Source of the DNA: RI-231 sp041394905 | GTDB taxonomy: Bacteria; Acidobacteriota; Terriglobia; Bryobacterales; UBA6623 | NCBI GenBank assembly: GCA_041394905.1 | Contig: JAWKHJ010000003.1 | Location: 310,001 to 374,000 of the forward strand | Reading direction: 5' to 3' | Length of the DNA: 64,000 nt | Shown: piece by piece, positions 56,367-64,000 of the stretch | How the letters are laid out: every line of letters starts with the position of its first letter | How positions within the stretch are numbered: the stretch's first letter is position 1 | Notes under the pieces: model-generated | Seen by the model: the letters and a program-made list of their open reading frames with translations, nothing else | Told to the model about the DNA's origin: nothing | Database searches by the model: none | Position numbers and translations under genes: made by a program

Positions 56367-59255
56367 AGAGAACCGATCCATCGAGACCCCAGAGCGCCCA
56401 AACGTGGCGAACGTTTGAGGAAAGAAGAGGATCGGAGCAGTATCGGAGCCGCATCGAACAGGAGTTTCCAGGCATCTTCGACGAAGCGCCGTCGACAGGC
56501 GAGAAGCGCTGCGTTATCTGGGCGCCTCGATGGCACTAGCAGGCTTGGCGGGCTGCGAAACCCGGCGCGCAAGGGAAATCGTTCCGTACGTTCGCCAGCC
56601 TGAGGATCTAGTTCCAGGCAAGCCACTATTCTTCGCCACGGCATTTCCGATGGGATCGTCCGCAATCGGGGTTCTTTGCGAAAGCCACGAAGGACGGCCG
56701 ATCAAGGTGGAAGGCAATCCGGACCATCCCGCCAGCCTTGGCGCGACCGGCATCTTCGCCCAGGCCGAGGTCCTAACGCTCTGGGATCCCACGCGATCGA
56801 AGACGGTCCTCAAGGACGGCGGCATCAGCAGCTGGGGCGCATTGGACACGCATCTGCGCGAGAGTCGGATGCGGTGGCTTCGCACCGGAGGGCGCGGCTT
56901 GCGTATCCTAACCGGCTTGAACATTTCGCCGACGCTCGACGGCCAAATGGACGCGTTGCTCGCCGAGTTCCCCGAGGCGCGCTGGACCCAATACGAGCCG
57001 GTCAATCGAGAGGAGCTCTACGAGGGCACGCGCATTGCCTTCGGGAGGCCGCTCAATCCCATCTACCGATTCGAGCAGGCCGATGTCGTCGTTTCGCTCG
57101 ATTCGGACTTCATGCGTTTCGGTCCAGGCGCGGAAGCCTATGCGAAACAGTTCGCCCTCCGTCGTTCCGGCCAGGGAGAGATGAATCGCTTGTACGTGGC
57201 TGAGCCCATGCCGACGGTAACCGGGCTGATGGCGGACGAGCGCCTGCCGGCACGGTTCTCCGAGATCGAAGGTTTGGCTCGAGCGCTGGCCGGCTCTCCT
57301 TCCGACGGCAACTCCTGGGCGGCCGCCGCAGCCGACGATCTTTCGTCGCACCTCGGGCGCTGCTTGGTCGTCGCCGGAGACAGACAACCTCCTCCCGTTC
57401 ACGCCCTCGTGCACTCGCTAAATGCACGGCTGGGCGCAGTCGGGAATACCGTGGTCTACACACGACCGACCCACGCCCCCAAAGCGGCCAACAAAGCGAT
57501 TTCGCCCAACTCGTCGAGGAAATGCGGACGGGGCAAGTCGAGACGCTGGTAATCCTTGGCGCGAATCCGGTTTACGCCTCCCCGCCCTCTGCGGGATTCG
57601 CGGAAGCGCTCAACCAAGTTCCGAATCGCATCCATCTTGGTTTGTTTCCCGACGAGACCGCGGAGTGCTGCAACTGGCGTCTTCCGGCAACGCACGCCCT
57701 GGAGCACTGGAGCGACGCCCGCACGTTCGATGGGAGCGCCTCGGTCATCCAGCCGCTCATCGAACCCCTCTATGAAGGGCGTTCGCCGCACCAAGTGTTG
57801 GCCGCTCTTTCCGGCGACTTCCTCGCAAGCGGGCAGGCTTTGGTTCAGGACTATTGGCGCAGGAATCATCAAGGCGAGGACTTCGAGCGGTGGTGGCGAC
57901 AGGGGCTATACCGCGGCGTTCTCGAAGGCACGAGCTTCGAGCCGGAAACGGTCGAACCAATGGCGGCGCCGGTCCCGCCGGAATCCGCGCCCAATAAAGA
58001 CGCAGGGATCGAGCTTTCGTTCGCTCCCGATCCGACCATTTATGACGGGCGATTCGCCGAGAACGCCTGGCTCCAGGAGCTACCGAAGCCCGTTCTGAGC
58101 CTGACCTGGGACAACGCCGCCTACATGAGCGAAGCCACAGCCAAGCGGCTAGGGGTCTGGAATGAAGACACGGTCGAGATCAGCGTAGGCGACCGCTCGG
58201 TCGAGGCGCCGGTTTGGGTGACGCCGGGCCACGCCGACGACGCGATCACGCTGCACCTTGGTTACGGCCGGGAATCCGCGGGCGAAGTTCGCGGGTTCAA
58301 CGCCTACGAGTTGCTGCCGCTGGACGGCGGTTGGAGCGCCATCGGTGCAGAGCTCCGCAAGTTGGGCCGCCGCTGGCCTTTGGCCGACCGCCAGACACAT
58401 CAGCAAATGGAGAACCGCGATCTGGCCGTCTCCGTTCCACTCGACCGATATCAGAGCGACCCAAGTTTTGTCACCCAGATTCATCCGCCGCCTGAAGCAG
58501 ACAATACGCTGCTGCCGCCGTGGAAATACGACGGGTACAAGTGGGGCATGGCGATCGACCTGAGCGCGTGCATGGGATGCGGCGCCTGTACCCTCGCCTG
58601 CCAAGCGGAGAACAACATCCCTGTCGTCGGCAAGGAAGCTGTCATCAACAACCGCGCCATGCACTGGATCCGGGTCGACTACTACTTCCAAGGGTCTCCT
58701 GCTGCCCCCGAAATCATTCCGCAGCCGGTGCCGTGCATGCATTGCGAGAACGCGCCCTGCGAGCTCGTCTGTCCGGTCGGCGCGACGGTGCATAGCGGCG
58801 AAGGCCTGAACCAGATGGTCTACAACCGCTGTGTCGGCACGCGCTACTGCTCAAACAACTGTCCGTACAAAGTGCGGCGCTTCAACTTCCTCGACTTTTC
58901 CGGCTTTCAGCCGGAGTCGTACGACGGGCGAATGAATCCCGACGTCACCGTGCGCAGGCGCGGGGTGATGGAGAAGTGTACGTATTGCGTGCAGCGCATC
59001 GAGGAAGCCCGCATCACGGCCGGGAAAGAAGACAGAAAGATCCGAGACGGAGAAATCGTGACAGCGTGCCAGCAGGTCTGCCCGACCGAGGCGATCGTCT
59101 TCGGCGACCTGAACGATCCGGGTTCACGCGTCTCAACGGCCAAGCGCTCGCAGCGGGACTACGGTCTGCTCCTGGAATTGAATACGAAGCCGCGCACGAG
59201 CTACGCCGCGCGGCTGAAAAACCGAAACGACGCATCGGACGACGGTGAATCCTGA
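56363..59255 (+). CDS. actB: Alternative complex III subunit ActB (molybdopterin-like + FeS domains, two frameshifts)
   Basis: The N-terminus MKRTDPSRPQSAQTWRTFEE is followed by FPGIFDEAPS. After a frame change near 56500 comes DRREALRYLGASMALAGLAG. The large B1 domain resembles molybdopterin oxidoreductases (FATAFPMGSSAIGVLCESHE; IKVEGNPDHPASLGATGIFA), but ActB binds no molybdopterin. After a second change near 57470 follows EEMRTGQVETLVILGANPVY, then the B2 ferredoxin-like domain. Its Cys clusters are CMGCGACTLACQAEN, CMHCENAPCELVCP, CVGTRYCSNNCPY and CTYCVQR with CQQVCPTEAI. These could hold three [4Fe-4S] and one [3Fe-4S] cluster. Total length of about 965 residues fits the family. Confidence 0.88.
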
Positions 59256-60629
59256 GTGGCGGTCATTGAAAAGCGCGATCCACTCGGCCGGCCCGGCGTC
59301 ATCGCTGGCGGCCATGGCGCCGCGGACGTCACCGACAAGATCAGCGCCATCGTCCTCAAACGCCGAACACCGGCGACGATCCTTGCTGCCGGCGCCACAG
59401 CCTTCTTGCTGTTCCTTGGGCTCGTGACGGCGATCTCTTATCTGTTCTATCGAGGCGTGGGCATCTGGGGCATCAATGTGCCCGTTGCCTGGGGCTTTGC
59501 CATCGTCAATTTCGTCTGGTGGATCGGAATCGGACACGCAGGCACGCTGATCTCAGCCATCCTTCTGCTGCTGCACCAGAACTGGCGCGTCTCGATCAAC
59601 CGTCTCGCAGAAGCGATGACGCTCTTTGCCGTGGCGTGTGCGGGAATGTTCCCGCTGCTTCACCTAGGACGACCGCAGTACTTCTATTGGCTCTTACCGT
59701 ATCCAACCTCAATGGGGGTTTGGCCGCAATTTCGCAGCCCGCTCGTGTGGGACCTGTTCGCGATCTCGACCTATGGCACCGTCTCGCTCATCTTTTGGTA
59801 CCTCGGTCTCATACCGGACTTAGCTTCGATGCGCGACACCGCCAACCGACGCTGGGTCAAGAAGGCGTACGGATTGCTCTCCTTTGGATGGAGAGGCACC
59901 GCGCGCGAGTGGAGCCGTTTCCAGCGCGGTTATCTGATTCTCGGAGGTATGGCCACACCTCTGGTGGTTTCCGTACACAGCGTCGTAAGCCTCGATTTCA
60001 CCGTCGCCGTCACGCCAGGCTGGCACTCGACTCTATTCCCGCCATATTTCGTTGCGGGCGCGATCTTCTCAGGCTTCGCCATGGTGCTGACGATCGTCAT
60101 CCCCATTCGGCGCATCTTCGGATTGCAGGACCTAATCACCTTGCGCCACTTCGACAACATGTCGAAAGTCATGCTCGCTTCGGGTTGGATCGTCGCTTAC
60201 AGCTATATCGTCGAGACGTTCATTTCCTGGTACGGAGCCAATCAGTTCGAGAGCTACATGATGTGGAACCGGCTGTTTGGGCAGTACGGGTACATGTACT
60301 GGATCGTGCTCTTCTGCAACATCATCGCAATCCAACCCCTGTGGAAACGTAGCCTGCGTCAGAACCTCGTGTTTCTGTGGGTGCTGTCGATCGTCGTCAA
60401 CGTCGGTATGTGGCTGGAGCGCTATGTCATCGTCGTTCAGTCCCTGCACCGCGACTTCATGCCCGGCGCTTGGGGCATGTATTCGGGCACTTTCTGGGAC
60501 TGGTTAACCCTGCTCGGCTCATTCGGCCTCTTCGGATCGCTATTGTTCCTGTTCCTGCGGCTCGCGCCGGCGCTCTCGATCTCTGAAGCCCGCGAGTTGG
60601 CGGAGGCAAGCGCGGAGGAGCGTCGATGA
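59256..60629 (+). CDS. actC: Alternative complex III subunit ActC (NrfD-like quinol-binding membrane protein)
   Basis: 457 residues from a GTG directly after the actB stop. About ten TM helices. Early segments are FLLFLGLVTAISYLFYRGVG and FVWWIGIGHAGTLISAILLL. Then come TLFAVACAGMFPLLHLGRPQ, which is strongly conserved in ActC, and VVSVHSVVSLDFTVAVTPGW. Later ones include WYGANQFESYMMWNRLFGQY. ActC contains the quinol-oxidation site at the periplasmic side, formed by its N-terminal bundle. Its stop overlaps actD by four bases (ATGA), a tight operon. Confidence 0.92.
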   Translation: MAVIEKRDPLGRPGVIAGGHGAADVTDKISAIVLKRRTPATILAAGATAFLLFLGLVTAISYLFYRGVGIWGINVPVAWGFAIVNFVWWIGIGHAGTLISAILLLLHQNWRVSINRLAEAMTLFAVACAGMFPLLHLGRPQYFYWLLPYPTSMGVWPQFRSPLVWDLFAISTYGTVSLIFWYLGLIPDLASMRDTANRRWVKKAYGLLSFGWRGTAREWSRFQRGYLILGGMATPLVVSVHSVVSLDFTVAVTPGWHSTLFPPYFVAGAIFSGFAMVLTIVIPIRRIFGLQDLITLRHFDNMSKVMLASGWIVAYSYIVETFISWYGANQFESYMMWNRLFGQYGYMYWIVLFCNIIAIQPLWKRSLRQNLVFLWVLSIVVNVGMWLERYVIVVQSLHRDFMPGAWGMYSGTFWDWLTLLGSFGLFGSLLFLFLRLAPALSISEARELAEASAEERR

Positions 60630-61159
60630 GCTCGGACGCTGCTCGAGTGCTGGCTGAGTTCGCCACGGGGCGCTGCCTTCTGGACGCCGTCCAGAGGCTA
60701 AAGGCAGACGGCTTTCGTCCGCTCGACGCCTACTCGCCGACGCCTGTGGAGGGCCTCGACGAGGCGCTTGGTCAGCAAGACCACACGATGTCGAAGCTGG
60801 CGTTCTTCGGCGGGCTAAGCGGCGCCGTGGCGGGCTACGGGTTGCAGTATTGGGTTTCCGTAGACGCTTACCCGATCAACGTGGCCGGCAGACCCTTGCA
60901 CAGTTGGCCGGCGTTCATTCCCATCACCTTCGAATGCACCATCTTGTTCGCGTCGCTGACCTTGGCGGTCGGGTTCTTTCTCATCAACGCTTACCCGGTC
61001 GTGTATGACCCCGTGTTTCAGGCGCCGGAGGTCAGCCGAGCGTCGCGCGACCGTTACTGCTTGACGGTCGAAGCGCCGCCGTCCGCGCGCGCAACCGAGG
61101 CGCTGGAGCGTCTACTGATCGAGCTCGGCGCCGAAAGTACGAGGAGGCTTCAACCGTGA
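60626..61159 (+). CDS. actD: Alternative complex III subunit ActD (DUF3341)
   Basis: 177 residues. The N-terminal soluble part (RVLAEFATGRCLLDAVQRLK; FRPLDAYSPTPVEGLDEALG) is the DUF3341 signature. The two TM helices are around LAFFGGLSGAVAGYGLQYWV and ILFASLTLAVGFFLINAYPV. Between them is INVAGRPLHSWPAFIPITFE, a conserved hairpin in this subunit. The C-terminal soluble domain resumes RDRYCLTVEAPPSARATEAL. ActD is a structural membrane subunit without cofactors. Start and stop overlap the flanking genes by four bases each. Confidence 0.93.
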   Translation: MSSDAARVLAEFATGRCLLDAVQRLKADGFRPLDAYSPTPVEGLDEALGQQDHTMSKLAFFGGLSGAVAGYGLQYWVSVDAYPINVAGRPLHSWPAFIPITFECTILFASLTLAVGFFLINAYPVVYDPVFQAPEVSRASRDRYCLTVEAPPSARATEALERLLIELGAESTRRLQP

Positions 61160-61734
61160 AGCGCCTGGCGCAAGTTTGCGTATTGGGGGCGTTACTCCTG
61201 ACCGCGTTCGGCTGCCGCCAGGCCATCGACGACGACGCAAAGTACGAACCGCTCCGGCCCAGCGCCCTATTTGCGGACGGCAGCTCCGCCCGCCCTCTAA
61301 TTGCAGGGACGGTTCCCCGCGAACGACCGTCCGTGAGCGCGCAACTTGTCGAATTTCGACGAGACGGGAAGTGGGTTGGCGCCTATCCGATCCCGATCAC
61401 GCGCGACGTGCTCGAGGAAGGGCGCGAGCGCTACGAGATCTACTGTGCGCCTTGCCACGGCCTGCTGGGCTATGGCGACGGCATCGTAGCGCAGCGAGGA
61501 TTCGAGGGTGTCCAGAGCCTACACCTGGAGCGCGTTCGAAACAAACCCGTCGGCTATTACTTCGACGTGATCACAAACGGCAGAGGCGCGATGTATCCCT
61601 ATGGGTCGCGCATCGAGCCGCGGCAGCGATGGGCGATCGTGGCCTACGTCCAAGTCTTGCAGCACAGCCAGAGCGTGCCGGCGGAGGAACTGGAGACGCA
61701 GGACCGCGAAAAGCTCACGGAGGCGACGCAATGA
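61156..61734 (+). CDS. actE: Alternative complex III subunit ActE (mono-heme cytochrome c lipoprotein)
   Basis: 192 residues. The lipobox LLLTAFGC is at the end of the signal peptide. An N-terminal stretch (YEPLRPSALFADGSSARPLI; VPRERPSVSAQLVEFRRDGK) is typical of ActE. The heme site is RYEIYCAPCHGLLGYGDGIV, and the axial Met is in ITNGRGAMYPYGSRIEPRQR. ActE relays electrons from ActA to the oxidase or a soluble cytochrome. The stop overlaps actF by four bases. Confidence 0.92.
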   Translation: MKRLAQVCVLGALLLTAFGCRQAIDDDAKYEPLRPSALFADGSSARPLIAGTVPRERPSVSAQLVEFRRDGKWVGAYPIPITRDVLEEGRERYEIYCAPCHGLLGYGDGIVAQRGFEGVQSLHLERVRNKPVGYYFDVITNGRGAMYPYGSRIEPRQRWAIVAYVQVLQHSQSVPAEELETQDREKLTEATQ

Positions 61735-62926
61735 CGAACGGAGAGATCCGGCGGACGCCTGACTGGGAGCGCGTACGCGGCCGTTCTCTGCTCTATGCAG
61801 CTGCTGCGGGTGTAGTTTTCCTCGCGCTCGCATTCCTGCAGCCCAGCCGTTTCTTGAGCGCCTATCTGGTTGGGTACATGTTGACGCTGGGCGTCGCCTT
61901 GGGAGCCCTGCCGTTGCTGATGATTCACCACCTGGCTGGCGGCGGTTGGGGCTATCTGCTCCGTAGGCCTCTCGAGGCGGCGACTCGAACCTTGCCCCTG
62001 ATGGCGCTGCTGGCGATCCCATTGTGGTTTGGACAAGGTTCGCTCTACGAATGGAGCGCCGCCGGCGCCGAAGCAGCCGAGAAGCTCAGCCATAAAGAGC
62101 CCTACCTCAACCTGCCGTTCTTCGTCATTCGCTCGGTGGCGTATTTCATTGTTTGGGGCGTCCTCTCTTGGCTGTTGAATCGAGCCTCGACCTCCCAGGA
62201 TGAGTCTGACGATCCGGCGCACACACGGCGGCTGCGGAACATCAGCGGCCCAGGTCTAATCATCTACTCACTGACCATGACGTTCGCGGCGTTCGACTGG
62301 GTCATGTCGATCGAGCCGCTTTGGTACTCGACGATCTTCGGAGTCATCGTCATGCTCGGTCAAATTCTGACCGCCTTGTCCTTTTCGATGATCGTGCTGC
62401 CACAAATCGCAGGCGCCGAAGGATTGGACGAGCTAGTCGCCCCAAGTATCTAAACGACGTGGGAAACATCACGCTTGCGTTCTTGATGCTTTGGGCCTAC
62501 AGTCATTTTGCTCAATACCTCATCATTTGGTCGGGCGACATCTCCGAGGAGGTTGCCTGGTATGTGCACCGCATCGACGGCGCGTGGGGCGTATATACAC
62601 CCCTATTGGCTTTTCTGCATTTCGTTGTGCCCTTTCTCATGCTCTTGCAGCGGCCCTGGAAGCGCGACATCTCCAGGCTGACGAAACTCGCCTGCTATCT
62701 GCTGGCTCTTCGCTTCTTCGAGCAGGTGTGGCTCGTGGAACCCTCCTTTGGCGGCCTCACCCTTCTCACTTTGTTGCGCGACGCCGCAGCCGTGATCGCC
62801 TTGGGGGGGCTATTCTGCGCGTACTTCGCTTGGGAAGTTGCGAAGAAACCCTTGCTGCCGCGCCATGATCCGTTGTTACCGGGCGTAGTCGAGCGCCTTG
62901 TTGGCCAGCGAGTGGGAGACGTTTAG
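61731..62926 (+). CDS. actF: Alternative complex III subunit ActF (NrfD-like, one frameshift)
   Basis: About 399 residues. TM segments are LLYAAAAGVVFLALAFLQPS, MLTLGVALGALPLLMIHHLA and YFIVWGVLSWLLNRAS. The conserved LTMTFAAFDWVMSIEPLWYS is typical of ActF. The frame changes at a CCCC run near 62444; restoring one C joins LDELVAP to KYLNDVGNITLAFLMLWAYS, then FAQYLIIWSGDISEEVAWYV. The last helix lies near RDAAAVIALGGLFCAYFAWE. ActF is the second NrfD-like subunit and lacks the ActC quinol site. This is the clearest case of a homopolymer-linked indel in the window. Confidence 0.9.
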
Positions 62927-62927
62927 G

Positions 62928-63363
62928 ATGGGCGACCCTGTCATCGAGAATCCGACGGTACGCTATGAGGCAGATGACTTCTCGCCGCGTGCAGTCTTGT
63001 TCGCAATCGTGGGTCTCTTCGTATTTCTCGGCGCCATCGCCGCTGTGAGCGTAGCGATTTACTGGCAACTCGCGGACTGGATGCCGACCGCCGGCGCACC
63101 CGCAGCCGCGGCCCTATCCGCCGTTGCGGACCGACGTTGCCGCCTGGGCGGACGAACAAATCCGCTCGGTGCGCGATCGCGCCAGCTCGTACGGCTGGGT
63201 CGACCGCGAAAGCGGCGTCGCTCACATTCCTGTCGAACGCGCCATGGATCTTCTACTCGAAGAAGGCTTTCCGCAGCAAGAGAACGCGCCGAAGGGCGAA
63301 GAAGGGCGCTTCATAGCGCCAGTCCCTTCCGTTCCGCCCGTCATACACAGGGAGGACAAATGA
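62928..63363 (+). CDS. Small one-TM protein between actF and coxB (one frameshift)
   Basis: The ATG at 62928 begins two bases after actF. The N-terminal part DPVIENPTVRYEADDFSPRA is followed by one TM helix (LFAIVGLFVFLGAIAAVSVA). After a frame change near 63120 the periplasmic part is TDVAAWADEQIRSVRDRASS, YGWVDRESGVAHIPVERAMD and LLLEEGFPQQ. About 145 residues. The 'YGWVD...VAHIPV..AM.L' block recurs in small proteins next to ACIII and oxidase genes of Acidobacteria. Its function is unknown; an assembly or linker role for the ACIII-oxidase supercomplex is a guess. It overlaps coxB by four bases. Confidence 0.65.
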
Positions 63364-64000
63364 ACCCCGGATCTCATTTCGCTCCCCCAGAAGCTTCGAC
63401 GATCGCCCCATGGGTAGACGGACTGCTCGCCTACCTCACCATTGCCAGCTTTCTGACGACCTTGCTCGTGGCGGCTCTGGTGGTCGTCTTTCTCATTCGG
63501 TACCGGCAGCGCCCAAACCGTCACGCCCGCCAGATTCGCGGCAGCCTGCCGCTTGAAATCGGCTGGACGATCGCGCCGCTGATTGTGATGCTGACATTCT
63601 TTTTCGCCGGCGCGAGCGTCTATTCCCGCTACCAGCGGCCACCCCAGGGCGCCATGGACGTCTACGTCGTCGCAAAGCAGTGGATGTGGACCTTGCAGCA
63701 CCCGCAGGGGCCGCGTGAGAAGGACGCCCTACACGTGCCGATGGGAACCCCAGTTCGTTTGATCATGACGTCCGAAGACGTCGTTCATAGCTTCTTCGCT
63801 CCGGCGTTTCGGATCAAACAAGATGTGCTGCCGAACCGCACGACCCAGACTTGGTTCGAAGCGACTGAGCCGGGCCGCTACCGCCTCTATTGCGCCGAGT
63901 ATTGCGGCACGAGCCATTCCAACATGAAAGGTTGGATCACGGTCATGGAACCGCAGGAGTTCCAGGCCTGGCTCGAGGATGCCGGACAAGGCCCTTCAAT
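63360..64000 (+). CDS. coxB: Cytochrome c oxidase subunit II CoxB (cut by window end)
   Basis: At least 213 residues. Two N-terminal TM helices are visible (FLTTLLVAALVVVFLIRYRQ; LEIGWTIAPLIVMLTFFFAG). The cupredoxin domain contains YVVAKQWMWTLQHPQG and MTSEDVVHSFFAPAFRIKQD. The CuA site is RLYCAEYCGTSHSNMKGWIT, with both Cys, the His and the Met in place (plus the upstream His in VVHSFF). Electrons enter the oxidase at this binuclear copper centre. Placement directly after act genes indicates an ACIII-caa3/aa3 supercomplex. The 3' end and the rest of the cox operon lie beyond the window. Confidence 0.93.
   Translation, partial: MNPGSHFAPPEASTIAPWVDGLLAYLTIASFLTTLLVAALVVVFLIRYRQRPNRHARQIRGSLPLEIGWTIAPLIVMLTFFFAGASVYSRYQRPPQGAMDVYVVAKQWMWTLQHPQGPREKDALHVPMGTPVRLIMTSEDVVHSFFAPAFRIKQDVLPNRTTQTWFEATEPGRYRLYCAEYCGTSHSNMKGWITVMEPQEFQAWLEDAGQGPS

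Noticed and set aside
56363..59255. Formate dehydrogenase or nitrate reductase instead of ActB
   Set aside because: Gene order with ActA, C, D, E and F and the fused B1-B2 layout identify alternative complex III; no molybdopterin-ligating residue is evident.
1..64000. CRISPR array or cas genes
   Set aside because: No regularly spaced direct repeats or Cas motifs were seen.

Overview
The window looks like a chromosomal contig of a high-GC acidobacterium, most likely of the Solibacter/Bryobacter group. The lineage markers are a TIGR03437-type secreted protein, a fusion of a winged-helix DNA-binding domain to TolB-like WD40 repeats, a paired DUF1592-type cytochrome and DUF1552 protein, a Bax-inhibitor-1 protein, an LPKTAG-tailed secreted protein, and an alternative complex III operon (ActA-F) leading into coxB. 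The assignment rests on these families, not on a phylogeny.

Layout. 1-8.9 kb: tail of a probable isoleucyl-tRNA synthetase, small secreted proteins, a wHTH-TolB regulator, an ECF sigma factor, a gamma-glutamyltransferase, a ceramidase-like hydrolase and GreB. 9.0-11.2 kb: an AT-richer island on the minus strand with a HerA/DUF87-family ATPase and a multi-TM membrane protein, both badly frameshifted; this is the best candidate for an undescribed accessory or defence-type module. 11.4-22.8 kb: DUF1552 and DUF1592 pair, a GGCT-like protein, a large STAND (NB-ARC + TPR) ATPase, BI-1, a sulfatase, a lipoprotein metallopeptidase and tRNA-Thr(CGT). 22.9-24.0 kb: a hairpin-rich leader ending in a terminator-like stem, then the LPKTAG protein. 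24.4-38.1 kb: MgtA-type P-type ATPase, UPF0104 membrane protein, cytochrome c, Hsp20, a series of receiver proteins, a Fis-like HTH protein, a NarL-family kinase, a CheB/CheR-PAS fusion, two degenerate receivers and a second ECF sigma factor. 38.2-43.9 kb: three secreted proteins. 44.0-55.3 kb: M48 protease, a divergent GroEL, phosphoribosyltransferase, receiver, DUF2267, dienelactone-hydrolase-like protein, bacterial eRF1-like protein, AI-2E transporter and glycogen-debranching enzyme. This gene set resembles general-stress islands of other bacteria. 55.7-64.0 kb: actABCDEF, a small membrane protein and coxB, cut by the window end.

Two points matter for reading the annotation. First, many genes switch reading frame once or several times, often at homopolymer runs; where both halves keep family motifs I join them into one gene, and I consider sequencing indels more likely than decay except perhaps in the HerA island. 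Second, an 18-bp imperfect inverted repeat of the form CCCCG-N8-C(G/C)(A/G)GG occurs at six sites 34-73 bp upstream of genes in the two stress/signalling blocks (four receiver genes, the Fis-like HTH gene and one secreted protein). It looks like a shared operator that ties these genes into one regulon.
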